From Acholoe squamosa (Eukaryota; Annelida; Polychaeta; Phyllodocida; Polynoidae): a stretch of DNA of 64,000 nt. Positions 1 through 9,320 of the stretch are shown piece after piece. The translations under genes were made by a program, and so were the position numbers. The stretch covers positions 54,189,777 through 54,253,776 of the forward strand of contig OX439050.1 of NCBI GenBank assembly GCA_949317995.1. Reading direction: 5' to 3'. The notes beneath the pieces were generated by a model. That model saw nothing but the letters and a program-made list of their open reading frames with translations, made no database searches and was not told where the DNA came from. The number at the start of each line of letters is the position of its first letter. Within the stretch, counting starts at the first letter, position 1.

Positions 1-397
1 ATTTAAGGAGGAAATGCGTGTAATGTGTGCTGCATTGCCCTGTCAAGACCCCAGCAAGCTGCATGCTACATATCAATTTTAAGAAAAGATAATGTCATCC
101 AGATTTGAGAGGATTCACAGAGAACTGGATTCATTTCTACATGGTCGTTTTAGTGCGAGAAGCATTGAATAGTTCCCTTCCCTGCTAGCACAACTCATCC
201 AAATGATGTCTTTTTTACATAAAAACGATCAGTTTTCACGTAAGAATGACGTAAATTACACGAGTAGTGCTAGCTGGGTTGTCTTACATACCAAGGTCAT
301 GAATGGATTGGATTGGTCAACAATATGCATAGTAGGTCTGGGATGTGATAGAGAATGGGCAGGGCATGTTAAGAAGGGGCTAACACAAACACTATAA
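1..397. other. non-coding stretch, nothing recognised
   Basis: AT-rich sequence with only one short open frame (203-397) that has no recognisable domain, no low-complexity protein signature and no neighbouring gene context. I see no repeat structure or RNA gene in it. Confidence 0.5.
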
Positions 398-712
398 AAC
401 CTCACCTATATGTCAAATTTTCTTTGCTGTTTTATTTTTGTATAAGTCTATTTTATTACCCCAAATTAGGGGGTTAACTTAAAGGTGACATTTTGAAAAA
501 GAAAATGATATCAAAGGTAGCCAATGATAAATTCTTTATTTTAGAATTTTCAAGGGGTAGATAAAATGATTTTATCACATTTTAATCATATTTATTATAT
601 TATTCAGAACTAGTTCCAAGTAACATATTTCAAACGTGAATGATGATCATAATGATTCAATATAAGTCAAACCTTTAGCCCTAAGTTTGGGGATCAACAT
701 ATAGGTGAGGTT
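398..712. mobile_element. possible small inverted-repeat element (MITE-like)
   Basis: A perfect 16-bp inverted repeat (AACCTCACCTATATGT at 398-413, its complement at 697-712) bounds 315 bp of AT-rich non-coding DNA. The length and architecture fit a MITE, but I see no clear target-site duplication and no second copy in the window, so it could be a chance or hairpin repeat. The following 713-1000 stretch holds nothing I recognise. Confidence 0.3.
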
Positions 713-1073
713 GACTAAAAGGTGGGGTTTTACAGTAGTCAATAGGGTGGTCTAGTGTGTAATGTGACCAATAGGTGGTGAATGAATGGCAAATAGTTAG
801 GAATTGGCTCAGAAGTTCAGGATCGAGAATTTTGCAAGTGGGAGAGAAGTGGGTTGGCCAGGTCAGGAAAGAGCTTGATAGGTCTTGATTGAGCTAGATA
901 GGCTGGGAATGGGTCAGGTAGCTAGGGTCCGGCAGTCGGGCATGGAATGGGGGGAGTCTCATGAGCTTGTTGCCTTTAGTATACTTTTTTGTATTAGAGA
1001 TACGCCCCATAACATGTCTGCTGACAGGAGTACAGAGGGAAGCTCTTACTGTCTAACCCATACCTAAACACCC

Positions 1074-1332
1074 ATGGCATCACAGAGTCTATGTGATAAA
1101 TATGAATATTTAAACCGTAGAATATCTGGTTTTGATTATGTAGCCATCACTGAAACCTGGCTGAAAGAGGGTATATCTGATGGCCACCACTATATACAGG
1201 ACAAGACTCTGTTCAGAAGGGATAGGATCAAGGGCACTCAAGGTGGCGTTGCATGTTATGTTAATAATATCTACGCCCCATATATACTGCTATCTGTCAT
1301 GAATTCACTGTATCTACCCCAGACATAGAAAG
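1074..1332 (+). pseudogene. LINE endonuclease, N-terminal fragment (left part of split LINE)
   Basis: The open frame encodes the start of an apurinic-like (EEP) endonuclease of a non-LTR retrotransposon: the ITETWL motif near 1147-1164 and a GGVACYV stretch near 1240 are typical of CR1/Jockey-group ORF2 proteins. The frame is lost just before the LTR boundary at 1333, but the adjacent frame still reads into the expected endonuclease sequence. The matching downstream part (GDFN motif, RT) lies right of the LTR retrotransposon at 14785, so this is the left half of one LINE split by that insertion. The 5' end of the LINE and its ORF1 are not recognisable. Confidence 0.7.
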
Positions 1333-1527
1333 TGTAGGGGTATGGTATTTTACACTTTAACGTTCATGCACCCGTGAGACTCAGACCTAGGTCCTTCGGG
1401 TGTGGTGGGGGAATCCGGATGGCAGGTGGCAGCACCTGCCTCTGGGTTCGTATCCACTACACCAGGGGGCCTACCACTCGTCCGCCACACGTCACGTGGC
1501 CGGTCTGAGTTTCGCTGGCTTTTCCCC

Positions 1528-1534
1528 TATATAA
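1528..1534 (+). promoter_or_regulatory. LTR TATA box
   Basis: TATATAA sits in a CCCC-TATATAAGG context about 195 bp into the LTR, upstream of the AATAAA at 1669. It is the likely core promoter for the genomic transcript. The equivalent in the 3' LTR is at 14562-14568. Confidence 0.65.
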
Positions 1535-1668
1535 GGCTGGTCCTAGCCCTAGGTTCCTCAGTAGTGGTTTACCCACTGCTCAACCAGGTTGTTACCCGAA
1601 GGGGTAACCGAATGCCCTAGCAGCATGTAGTCCTCTGAGGCTGTGATCGTATGTAACGCAAGCTATAA

Positions 1669-1674
1669 AATAAA
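1669..1674 (+). terminator. LTR polyadenylation signal AATAAA
   Basis: AATAAA lies 141 bp downstream of the TATA box within the LTR; the copy in the 3' LTR (14703-14708) would serve to end the full-length transcript. Confidence 0.5.
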
Positions 1675-1751
1675 AGCTCGGTTGCCTACCCGGAAACTTT
1701 TCTCTCTCTTCGTTATGATTTAATCTAACTTAACGAGATGAACCATTACAC

Positions 1752-1763
1752 TGGTGCCGTGAC
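1752..1763 (+). other. primer-binding site, tRNA-His type
   Basis: TGGTGCCGTGAC begins one base after the 5' LTR. Its complement reads GTCACGGCACCA, which matches the 3' acceptor end plus CCA of animal tRNA-His as I know it (5' acceptor strand GCCGTGA). The match is 12 nt before it diverges. It would prime minus-strand DNA synthesis. Confidence 0.7.
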
Positions 1764-1775
1764 CAGTTGGTCTTC

Positions 1776-1783
1776 GGGTAAGC
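1776..1783 (+). promoter_or_regulatory. possible 5' splice donor in the leader
   Basis: GG|GTAAGC is a strong donor consensus located between the primer-binding site and the gag ATG. In retroviruses a donor here allows a spliced mRNA for the third ORF. A candidate acceptor (AG at 9307-9308) lies 12 nt before the third ORF's ATG. Splicing is inferred only from consensus. Confidence 0.35.
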
Positions 1784-1793
1784 GCAGTCAGAA

Positions 1794-4535
1794 ATGACTG
1801 AGCTGAGCCCAGTCAGGGGAAATGGCCCAGATTATGAGCTAAACTCCCCGATGGAGGATGGTGAAATCAAATCACCACCCCAAGGTACAGAGTGGAGAAA
1901 TCCACTGGAACACTACCCTGATGGGTTAGAGGATGTAAGAAAAAACTTACATGATGAACTGGATGAATTTGGAGACTCCTTATTCATGCCAGGAGGTACT
2001 TCGAAACCTGCACCAATGCATAAAAGTACTGCTCAATTTGGTAAACTACCATTTGAGGTACCAAAGCCTAGTGCAGGTATGTTTGAAACACCATATAGTT
2101 CTCGAATTAAACACCAGAAATGTGGATTCGAAAGGAACAAAATGGACGAGCTTGAAGATATGAGAGCTGAATACGAGAAGATCCAGAAGGATCTTATTAC
2201 ACTGACCGGAACCCGAGACAAGATTCTGACTGAAAACAAACAGTTGATATCAGAACGTCTTGATTACGATCAAAGTTGTAGACGCCAACAACAATTGATA
2301 TTGGATCAGATGGAGAAAGAAAAACAAGATTTTCAACTCCAGCACGAACAGTATCGTGATGCACTATACACGGCGGACCTGGAATACAGAGCCTCGTGTG
2401 ATGAGTTGAATAGAACTAAACAAGAGTTAAATTCAACTCAAACGGCCTATGGCAAGTACCAAGAAGAGCTGATGAAAATTGAATCAGCCTTCAAGGATGC
2501 TCGGAAAACGTATCAAAAACAAACCGATGAACATGAAAAACTCAAAGGTCAATGGATACGTGAATCCACAGATTTGGCTGCCAAACAGACAAAGATGATG
2601 GATGATTATTCCGAACTGGAAGCTAAAGCTATCCAGATGTCAAAGTATCTAGAAGATACTGGTTGTGCAGTAGGCACTCTTGAATCAGACTTCACCGTTT
2701 CAGGAGTTGCCCTAAACACGACGAGTAACCAGATGAACTCTTTAAGGGGCGATGACGGGGTAACAGAGACAACTGTACCTCATTATGAAGAAGTAAAGAG
2801 TCATCAGGTTAGATTTACGGATAATACCTTCCAACCTCTTGGTCTAAGTACGGGAAATGGTGGGGTTGACTCTGCGAGTGGAACTAAACAAAGCCACTCG
2901 GCAAACACTCCCACCTTTCACGGCGGATGGCCACAACAGTCACCTTTAGGGGGACCAAATGGCCCGTATGCCCAGTATGGATGGAATCAATCCCAAACAG
3001 GAGCGAGTCCGTCCAAAGGTAACACCCGGAACATGTCCGGAGGAACAACCGGACAATCATCCGGGAATTCCAGTCCAGCTGGAGGGCAATCCGGATGTGA
3101 CCAAGGATCCGGACCTTCAGGAGATCGTTCCAGAAGTATACCCCCTGCTGGTGGGACTGGTTCCAATAATGGAAATCAGCCAAATGGAACAGGAGGAAAC
3201 ACTAATCCCAATAGTGGTTTCTTTAGCTTTTGTGGAAATACACAACCCACCAATAATCTTGGGCCAACTCCTCAAACCAGCGGATACACCTTCTCACAGG
3301 TGCCTCCATACGGAGCAGGAGGATCAGGGGGCGGAGGAGGACCACCGCCTGGAGGCCCTGGAAGTACTTATGGTACGAATCCTCCAAGGAAAAAGAGACT
3401 CAGTCGCCGAGTATCTCTTTCTCCAGGGTTACAAGCGCTGCATGACTCTAATGCAGCGATTGCTAACTTAGGTGTTGATTGCTACAATCAAGGTCTGGAT
3501 GATACGGAGATCATGGAATGGAGTAAGGGTTTATCCCTTACTGGATCCACGAATCCGGCTCGTAGAGTAGCTAAGATACCTACCCCCTTTAATGCCAAGA
3601 ACCCTTGGAAGGAGGAGTATCAAGGCTGCGCGGATGTCTTTAACTGCAATGGATGGGGTAAAGCGGAAGCTCTCCCTTATCTAGTATGCTGGTTAAAGGA
3701 AGGCGACGGAAAAGGAGCCGTGGAGCAATGGAGAGATTCTCAAATAGTAGGACTCTCAGCCCATATGAAATATGATGAACTCATAGAGATTGCTTCATAT
3801 CTATATGGGAATATAGTTGGAGAAGATCCTTGGCTGACGTTCACTAAAAGAACGCAGAAGCCTAAGGAATCTGCCAAAGTGTTCGGCTTAGAATGTCAAC
3901 GACTGTTGCATAAAGCCAGACCTCAATGGAGACTAGATGATGAATGCTTCCTAGATGAGATGTTTAAACAATTCATTGAAGGATTGCGGAATCAGGAACA
4001 CAGGACAGTAGCCTGTGAAGCTTGGAAGAATGATGCCTCTCTGACAGATTTGTTCCAGTCCCTAGATCATTATGATCGAAAGGCCCGTATCTTTGCCGGG
4101 AAGGTACCCCAACGGATGTCAGCAATGATAATCCCGGAGGGAATACCCGAAACCGATTCATCCGAATCAGGGGAACCTGACGAAGATGAAAACGTTGGGG
4201 CCATTGGCCAAGGGAACCCCCGGTATAACCGGAACTGGGGAAAGAAACCGGGTTACGTCAAGGAGAAAGTGAGCACTTCTAAACCTCCTGTGACTCAACC
4301 CGATACCAAACCCACTACGGGTCCGTCTTTATCAGAGGACCTGGTTAACAATTTGGTAAAGAAGATTACTGAAAATCTTAGGAGGCCTAAGCCTGATAGG
4401 AGCGTAGTGACATGCTTTAGATGTCAGGAAACTGGGCATTATGCTGCCGAGTGTGAGGCAGATAAGCCAGTTTATAGAAACACTCGTTACCGGAACAATC
4501 CGGGTAAGGAGGACTCAGTGAAGAAGGAAAACTGA
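1794..4535 (+). CDS. gag: Gag polyprotein of Ty3/gypsy element
   Basis: The structural protein is expected to package the element RNA into cytoplasmic particles. It is intact at 913 codons, starting at the first ATG after the primer-binding site. Residues about 115-290 form a charged, Gln/Glu/Lys-rich coiled-coil region. Residues about 360-560 are Gly/Ser/Asn/Pro-rich low complexity, ending in a basic KKRLSRR patch. A retrotransposon-gag capsid-like domain (PFNAKNPW... through LRNQEHR) spans roughly residues 600-770. One CCHC zinc knuckle, C-X2-C-X4-H-X4-C, starts at Cys874 (4413). It is long for a gypsy Gag, which is usually 300-500 residues. The terminal codons GAA AAC precede TGA, and pol continues in the -1 frame. 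Confidence 0.93.
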   Translation: MTELSPVRGNGPDYELNSPMEDGEIKSPPQGTEWRNPLEHYPDGLEDVRKNLHDELDEFGDSLFMPGGTSKPAPMHKSTAQFGKLPFEVPKPSAGMFETPYSSRIKHQKCGFERNKMDELEDMRAEYEKIQKDLITLTGTRDKILTENKQLISERLDYDQSCRRQQQLILDQMEKEKQDFQLQHEQYRDALYTADLEYRASCDELNRTKQELNSTQTAYGKYQEELMKIESAFKDARKTYQKQTDEHEKLKGQWIRESTDLAAKQTKMMDDYSELEAKAIQMSKYLEDTGCAVGTLESDFTVSGVALNTTSNQMNSLRGDDGVTETTVPHYEEVKSHQVRFTDNTFQPLGLSTGNGGVDSASGTKQSHSANTPTFHGGWPQQSPLGGPNGPYAQYGWNQSQTGASPSKGNTRNMSGGTTGQSSGNSSPAGGQSGCDQGSGPSGDRSRSIPPAGGTGSNNGNQPNGTGGNTNPNSGFFSFCGNTQPTNNLGPTPQTSGYTFSQVPPYGAGGSGGGGGPPPGGPGSTYGTNPPRKKRLSRRVSLSPGLQALHDSNAAIANLGVDCYNQGLDDTEIMEWSKGLSLTGSTNPARRVAKIPTPFNAKNPWKEEYQGCADVFNCNGWGKAEALPYLVCWLKEGDGKGAVEQWRDSQIVGLSAHMKYDELIEIASYLYGNIVGEDPWLTFTKRTQKPKESAKVFGLECQRLLHKARPQWRLDDECFLDEMFKQFIEGLRNQEHRTVACEAWKNDASLTDLFQSLDHYDRKARIFAGKVPQRMSAMIIPEGIPETDSSESGEPDEDENVGAIGQGNPRYNRNWGKKPGYVKEKVSTSKPPVTQPDTKPTTGPSLSEDLVNNLVKKITENLRRPKPDRSVVTCFRCQETGHYAAECEADKPVYRNTRYRNNPGKEDSVKKEN

Positions 4536-7003
4536 GAGGGGGTGTCCATGAAGGCAACTGGATTACCCCCCGAATTAATGATTGCCATGACTGCCAGCCT
4601 ATCGCCGCTTGCGGTACTGGTGAGAATCCTCTAGCGATTTCGCCCAGCAGTGAAGTTAAGGAGCCTGATCAGCTCCTTACTCATGAGGCTGGGGAGACTG
4701 ATAGTACACCAGGTGTCAAGAACCGGCAGAAGAACACAGAGGGGAAACCCGATATCAGTCCAGAGGGAGCGGCCAACGAGTTGGCCAGGGTGGGGTGTGC
4801 CCAACTCCCCCCGGGTCATCCTTGTCTCAAGTTCTTGGAGGGATGTGGATTTGACCTCGGCGCTAAGACGGAACTTGCTAAGTACGCAAGTAGTCCTACC
4901 TACTTGAAAGGTAGGAGGTGGTACGCAGTTGTATCTGTGAGTGGTAGATCCGCTGAGTTTCTTGTCGATACGGGTGCTAGCCACTCCTGTATTGCTAAGA
5001 GATTCTACGATCTTTTGCCTACGAATCATGAAACTTTCAGAACGGAAGGAAATGCTCGTACGGCCGACGGTAGCATGATACAAACGTTCGGTAGAACATG
5101 TATGAGGTTCAGTCTACAGGAAGATAAGGACTTCATCCTTACTCCTACTGTGGCGAACATCGCGGATGATGGTATACTTGGTCTGGATTTTGCTGCATTA
5201 TATGGAGCAAGGTTAGATTCCCAGAGGGGAATATTGGAAGTGAGAGACCCGTATCATCTCGAAGTACAATGTGTGCTTAGGCAAGTAAGCAGTGTAGCCA
5301 GTGTAGCCCAGACTGTTAAGATACCACCAGGCACAGCCTGTGATGTCTTATGTCGAGCGGACAGACAGTTTTCAGGAAAAACTGGAGTTGTAGAGCCAGA
5401 CATGGCCATGTTGTCAAGTATCGGATTGGAATCCGCCGACGTTCTAGTAGCTAACGCTGCCTGGACGGTGGTTCCTATATCCAATACCGGTAATAAGACT
5501 GTCTACGTACAGAAGGATACGACCCACGGGTCGGTTGTCCTGTCTGAATTGGTAGAAGACTGTAAACATGTTTCGGCACCCGGAGCCCCTTCCTCACCCG
5601 AAAGGAGCCCGGAACTAGACATTCTAGTAGCCGAAAGCCATGTAGAAAGTGATGAACAACGTGAAGCTCTAACTGACTTGTTATACAAGTACCGTAAAGC
5701 TTTTGCAGCACCAAGTGAAAAATTGGGGCGTACCGATAAGGTACTGCATACGATTGACACTGGTGAGAATGAACCTTTTAAGATTCCTTATAGAAGACTC
5801 CCACTAGCAAAAAAAAAGGTAGCTGAGGAGGAGATAGCTAAAATGCTTGAACAGGATGTAATAATTCCATCAACCAGTCCTTGGTCTAGCCCTGTGTGCA
5901 TGGTGACTAAGAAAGATGGTACCATCCGTTTCTGCATAGATTACCGGAAATTGAATGGTATGACCAAGAAGAATTCATATCCCTTACCATGGATTGACGA
6001 GACTATAGACTCCCTTGGAGGTAAGCAATGGTATTGCTCTCTAGACTTACAATCCGGGTACTGGCAAGTGGGTATGCATCCGAAAGATATGGAGAAGACA
6101 GCCTTTTCCAGTCATATTGGATTATTCCAATATAATGTGATGCCGTTTGGATTGTGCAATGCACCGGCGACATTTGAAGCCATGATGGAAACTTTATTAA
6201 GTGACCTCTTATGGAAGAAATGTCTCGTCTATCTAGATGATGTGATTGTCTTTGGGAAGACATACGAAGAATGCTTGGAAAATTTAGGTATGGTCCTGGA
6301 AAGGATCATAACTAATGGTTTGAAGCTGAAGCCCAAGAAGTGCGATCTTTTCAAAAGATCTATTAATTACTTGGGGCGAATAATCTCGAATGAAGGGATT
6401 AAAGCCGATCCGGAGAAACTGGATGCCGTGTCAAATTGGCAGGCACCCACGAATGCGAAAGAAGTCAGATCCTTTCTCGGATTCTGTTCCTACTACCGGG
6501 ACTTTATTCCAGGAAATTCAAGGGTTGCCTTTCCTATCCAGAGTTTGTCCCACTGGACACCCGGGATAAGAAAGGAACAATTCCCTTGGGGATCCGAGCA
6601 AGACGAGGCCTTTATGAAAATAAAGGATTTGTTTGCAAGTACACCTGTGTTGAAGTACCCTACGGAGAATGATCATTTCATTCCAGATACTGATGCTAGT
6701 AATGAAAGCATAGGAGCCGCCCTTTCTCAGGTCCAGGATGGGGTTGAAGTTCCTATAGCCTTCGCTAGTAACACGTTGAGTAAAACTCAAAGAAATTATT
6801 GTACCACTAAACGTGAGTTGTTGGCTGTGGTGGTCTATACGAAGAAGTTCAAGCACTTTTTGTGGGGGAGTGATTTCACTCTACGGACTGACCACTCTTC
6901 CCTCAGATGGTTATTGAACTTCAAAGATGCAGAGGGGATGATAGGTCGCTGGTTAGCACACCTATCCGAATTCGGTCTAAATCACAGCCAGATTGAACAC
7001 TGA
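4508..7003 (+). CDS. pol: Pol, N-terminal part: protease, reverse transcriptase, RNase H
   Basis: The open frame overlaps the end of gag by 28 nt in the -1 frame and has no ATG near its start, so it is probably made as a Gag-Pol fusion. The aspartic protease active site is FLVDTGAS (DTGA at 4967-4978). The RT has FCIDYRKLN, the D-containing CSLDLQSGYWQ, FGLCNAP and catalytic YLDD (6230-6241). RNase H follows with DTDAS near 6689, KRELLAV and RTDHSSL. The frame ends at an in-frame TGA (7001-7003), while the same frame continues immediately with conserved linker and integrase. This is therefore a single nonsense change rather than a natural end; a C-to-T transition at a CpG would explain it. 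As it stands this copy cannot make RT-integrase without readthrough. Confidence 0.93.
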   Translation, partial: GGLSEEGKLRGGVHEGNWITPRINDCHDCQPIAACGTGENPLAISPSSEVKEPDQLLTHEAGETDSTPGVKNRQKNTEGKPDISPEGAANELARVGCAQLPPGHPCLKFLEGCGFDLGAKTELAKYASSPTYLKGRRWYAVVSVSGRSAEFLVDTGASHSCIAKRFYDLLPTNHETFRTEGNARTADGSMIQTFGRTCMRFSLQEDKDFILTPTVANIADDGILGLDFAALYGARLDSQRGILEVRDPYHLEVQCVLRQVSSVASVAQTVKIPPGTACDVLCRADRQFSGKTGVVEPDMAMLSSIGLESADVLVANAAWTVVPISNTGNKTVYVQKDTTHGSVVLSELVEDCKHVSAPGAPSSPERSPELDILVAESHVESDEQREALTDLLYKYRKAFAAPSEKLGRTDKVLHTIDTGENEPFKIPYRRLPLAKKKVAEEEIAKMLEQDVIIPSTSPWSSPVCMVTKKDGTIRFCIDYRKLNGMTKKNSYPLPWIDETIDSLGGKQWYCSLDLQSGYWQVGMHPKDMEKTAFSSHIGLFQYNVMPFGLCNAPATFEAMMETLLSDLLWKKCLVYLDDVIVFGKTYEECLENLGMVLERIITNGLKLKPKKCDLFKRSINYLGRIISNEGIKADPEKLDAVSNWQAPTNAKEVRSFLGFCSYYRDFIPGNSRVAFPIQSLSHWTPGIRKEQFPWGSEQDEAFMKIKDLFASTPVLKYPTENDHFIPDTDASNESIGAALSQVQDGVEVPIAFASNTLSKTQRNYCTTKRELLAVVVYTKKFKHFLWGSDFTLRTDHSSLRWLLNFKDAEGMIGRWLAHLSEFGLNHSQIEH
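4526..4532 (+). promoter_or_regulatory. candidate -1 ribosomal frameshift site (GGAAAAC)
   Basis: The heptamer GGAAAAC ends directly before the gag TGA (4533-4535). Slipping back one base moves gag codons GAA AAC to GGA AAA, which is exactly the frame that stays open through protease and RT. The A-site half (A-AAC) is canonical; the P-site half is not (one mismatch after slip). The pol frame is closed upstream by TAA at 4505-4507, so the shift must occur between 4508 and 4535. Confidence 0.5.
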
Positions 7004-8767
7004 GCCGGGGCAAAGCATTTGAATGCAGATGCTTTGTCTAGAATCCCAGTGAGGAAGTGTGCAAATGCTGAGTGCACTGATTGTGGAGCACACAATGCTG
7101 TGTTGGCAGGGGTTCGAGTTCCATTCGAAACCCATCCGGAACATGTCTTGAATTGGTCCTTGGAGACCATCCAGCAGTTCCAGGAATCTGACGCAGTCAC
7201 ATCACATTTGATTAAGTTCCTTAATCAGGGTATCTGTCCTCCAAGACCCGAAGTGTCATTGGAAAACAGAGAGATGAGACGATTCTTAGCTCAATGGGCC
7301 GAGCTAGAAGTCCGGGATGGTATTCTGTTCCGATGGAAGAACCATTCTAATAGGAAGAAAACCTTGCAAGTTGTCATACCCAGTGCTATGCGACGAGATA
7401 TTATGTATTTCTGTCATGGACATAGAACTAGTGGACACTTTGGAAAGAAACGGTCTCTAGAACGTCTGACCAGACGATACTATTGGCCCGGCATGAGTAC
7501 AGATCTCACCCGATGGGTGGAGACCTGTCCCGAGTGCTGTAAGAACAAACCAGGACCCGGGTTAGGCAAGCTGCCATTATCCCAGGAACTGTTTGGTGTA
7601 AGGTTTGCTAGAATAGCTGTTGACATTATTAGTGGGATTCCCCCCACTCCTAGTGGCAACACGTGTATGATGGTCGTGTCTGATTATTATACCAAGTACA
7701 CCCGAGTGTTTCCTCTACCGGATCATAAGGCTGTTACTTGTGCTATGGCCTTTGTAAAAGGGTGGGTGCTGCACTTAGGTGTCCCACTCATGTTACATAG
7801 TGACCAAGGCAGAGAATTTGAGTCTAGTCTGTGGCAAGAGATGTGTAATTGTCTGGCTATTTGCAAGACAAGAACTAATCCCTATAGACCACAGAGCGAT
7901 GGACAAGTAGAGAGATTCAATAGGACTTTGATCCAAGTATTGAAGTCTCTGGTAAATGAGCAGATGGATGATTGGGATGAACAATGTGAATTCGTGGTAC
8001 ATGCCTATAATGGCACTGTACATTCGAGCACAAACTGTTCTCCTAATCTCCTCGTTTTTGGAGAGGATTTGATTATGCCAGCCGATTTGGTGTTTGGCGT
8101 AATAAGAATGAATCCGGAAACCCCTTGCCAGGTGATGTTTGTAGAATCCCTACGGGATAATTTCAAACAAGCCTATGAGAGGGTTAGAGACGAGTTGCAG
8201 AAAACTGCGCGTTGGCAGAAAGTTGGCTATGACACAGGTCTAAAAGCTAGATTTTTTAATCTAGGAGATAGAGTACTGCATCTACACCAACCTCTAGCCA
8301 ACCTGAAATTAGCCAGCAATTGGGATGGACCTTTCACTATAACTCAGGTTATTAGTGATTGCACAGTGATTATTAAATCACAGCTTGGTAAATGTTACAA
8401 GTCAAATGTAGCGAGACTACGCCCATGGAGAGGGAGGGATACCTCCACCGAAATGTATGGCGATGGTCTATTGGAAGTAATGGAACAGAGTCGTGTTAAG
8501 CAACTCGAAGTGGTACCGACCCGAAAGCGAGGACCCGGGCGGCCACGGAAGGTTGCAGACCCGAAGAGGGTGGTGCCCCCTGTCGTAACATCCGGAAAGC
8601 AGGGGAAGATACAAAAAGTCTCGGCAGGCGCAGGTAAAAATAAGAGGAAAGGTCCTTCTAAGGCTAAGAAGACCTTGGAAAAGGCTCTTATGGATACCAG
8701 GTCAATAAAAGAGGCCTCAAAACCTCTTAGACGCAGTCCAAGGTTGCTACAGACTGCCGTAACCTAG
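7004..8767 (+). CDS. pol: Pol, C-terminal part: integrase with AT-hook tail (after in-frame stop)
   Basis: This continues the pol frame after the TGA at 7001-7003. It starts with the usual ADALSR linker and has a zinc-binding HHCC domain (H..H then CPECC near 7525). The catalytic core has D at 7622, D at 7802 and E at 7910, a DD35E spacing. A GPF-type C-terminal module (WDGPFTI) is followed by a basic tail with an AT-hook-like KRGPGRPRK (about 8524-8550) and a Lys-rich stretch. No chromodomain is seen. Integrase inserts the DNA copy; the AT-hook may help chromatin binding, which is inference. The frame ends at TAG 8765-8767. Confidence 0.92.
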   Translation, partial: AGAKHLNADALSRIPVRKCANAECTDCGAHNAVLAGVRVPFETHPEHVLNWSLETIQQFQESDAVTSHLIKFLNQGICPPRPEVSLENREMRRFLAQWAELEVRDGILFRWKNHSNRKKTLQVVIPSAMRRDIMYFCHGHRTSGHFGKKRSLERLTRRYYWPGMSTDLTRWVETCPECCKNKPGPGLGKLPLSQELFGVRFARIAVDIISGIPPTPSGNTCMMVVSDYYTKYTRVFPLPDHKAVTCAMAFVKGWVLHLGVPLMLHSDQGREFESSLWQEMCNCLAICKTRTNPYRPQSDGQVERFNRTLIQVLKSLVNEQMDDWDEQCEFVVHAYNGTVHSSTNCSPNLLVFGEDLIMPADLVFGVIRMNPETPCQVMFVESLRDNFKQAYERVRDELQKTARWQKVGYDTGLKARFFNLGDRVLHLHQPLANLKLASNWDGPFTITQVISDCTVIIKSQLGKCYKSNVARLRPWRGRDTSTEMYGDGLLEVMEQSRVKQLEVVPTRKRGPGRPRKVADPKRVVPPVVTSGKQGKIQKVSAGAGKNKRKGPSKAKKTLEKALMDTRSIKEASKPLRRSPRLLQTAVT

Positions 8768-9320
8768 CCTGTTAACACAACGAGTGTGTTGTCCTGTACT
8801 GTGTACTGTTATATGTTGTAACCTAATTCAATGTATATTTGAGCCGGTCATGAGTTTCTGGAAAAGGCCCTATGACAATGTACCCATGGTTTTGGACGGA
8901 TAATCCGGTGGATATGCTTATGCTATCCATAAACTCCAGAATACCATGGAATTGTCATAGTTGAACCCTGAGTACGGACGGACGACCGATCGGGTATTGT
9001 ATTGTTTTTATGTAAGGGCGCGTGACCTAATTAAGGGCACGCGGGAAAGTTGTTGACCCATTTTCGAATGGTCACGTGAGGCGCCGGTTTGATCATGCGC
9101 AGCGATTCAAGTTCGAGTATCCCGCCATATTGTCTTATTCCTGCGAAGGAAGAAGACGTGGCCGAGGGTGGTCTTACTCTTGTTGGAGTCTGATAGCCCG
9201 TGACAGCCATATTCCGAGGTGTGCCCTCGTTAAAAGGCACCCGCCTTTCACTGGGTAAGCAGTACTTACTGCTTATCCGGTGGATTGGGATATTTTATCC
9301 CCGAACAGCCACTTCTGTCG
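8768..9320 (+). other. non-coding spacer between pol and the third ORF
   Basis: This 553-bp stretch has no supported ORF. It contains a near-palindrome GGTAAGCAGTACTTACTGC (from 9254), whose GG|GTAAGC repeats the donor-like motif of the leader (1776-1783). A candidate 3' splice acceptor, a moderately pyrimidine/T-rich stretch ending in AG at 9307-9308, lies 12 nt before the ATG at 9321. It may serve as the intron end or leader of an mRNA for the third ORF. Confidence 0.4.

Larger units (their letters stand above)
1333..1750 (+). repeat. 5' LTR
   Basis: This 418-bp LTR begins TGTAGGGG and ends ATTACA, and is identical to the 3' copy except for two bases. A TATA box (TATATAA, 1528-1534) suggests the promoter with U3 upstream of it, and AATAAA at 1669-1674 is a polyadenylation signal. 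The 72-codon open frame inside (1402-1620) occurs identically in both LTRs and is not a gene. Confidence 0.95.

Noticed and set aside
1402-1620. 72-codon open frame, repeated at 14436-14654
   Set aside because: It lies inside the LTRs and is duplicated with them; codon content reflects the LTR sequence and there is no protein similarity I recognise.
2959-3471. 170-codon plus-strand ORF inside gag
   Set aside because: Out-of-frame by-product of the Gly/Pro-rich low-complexity gag region.
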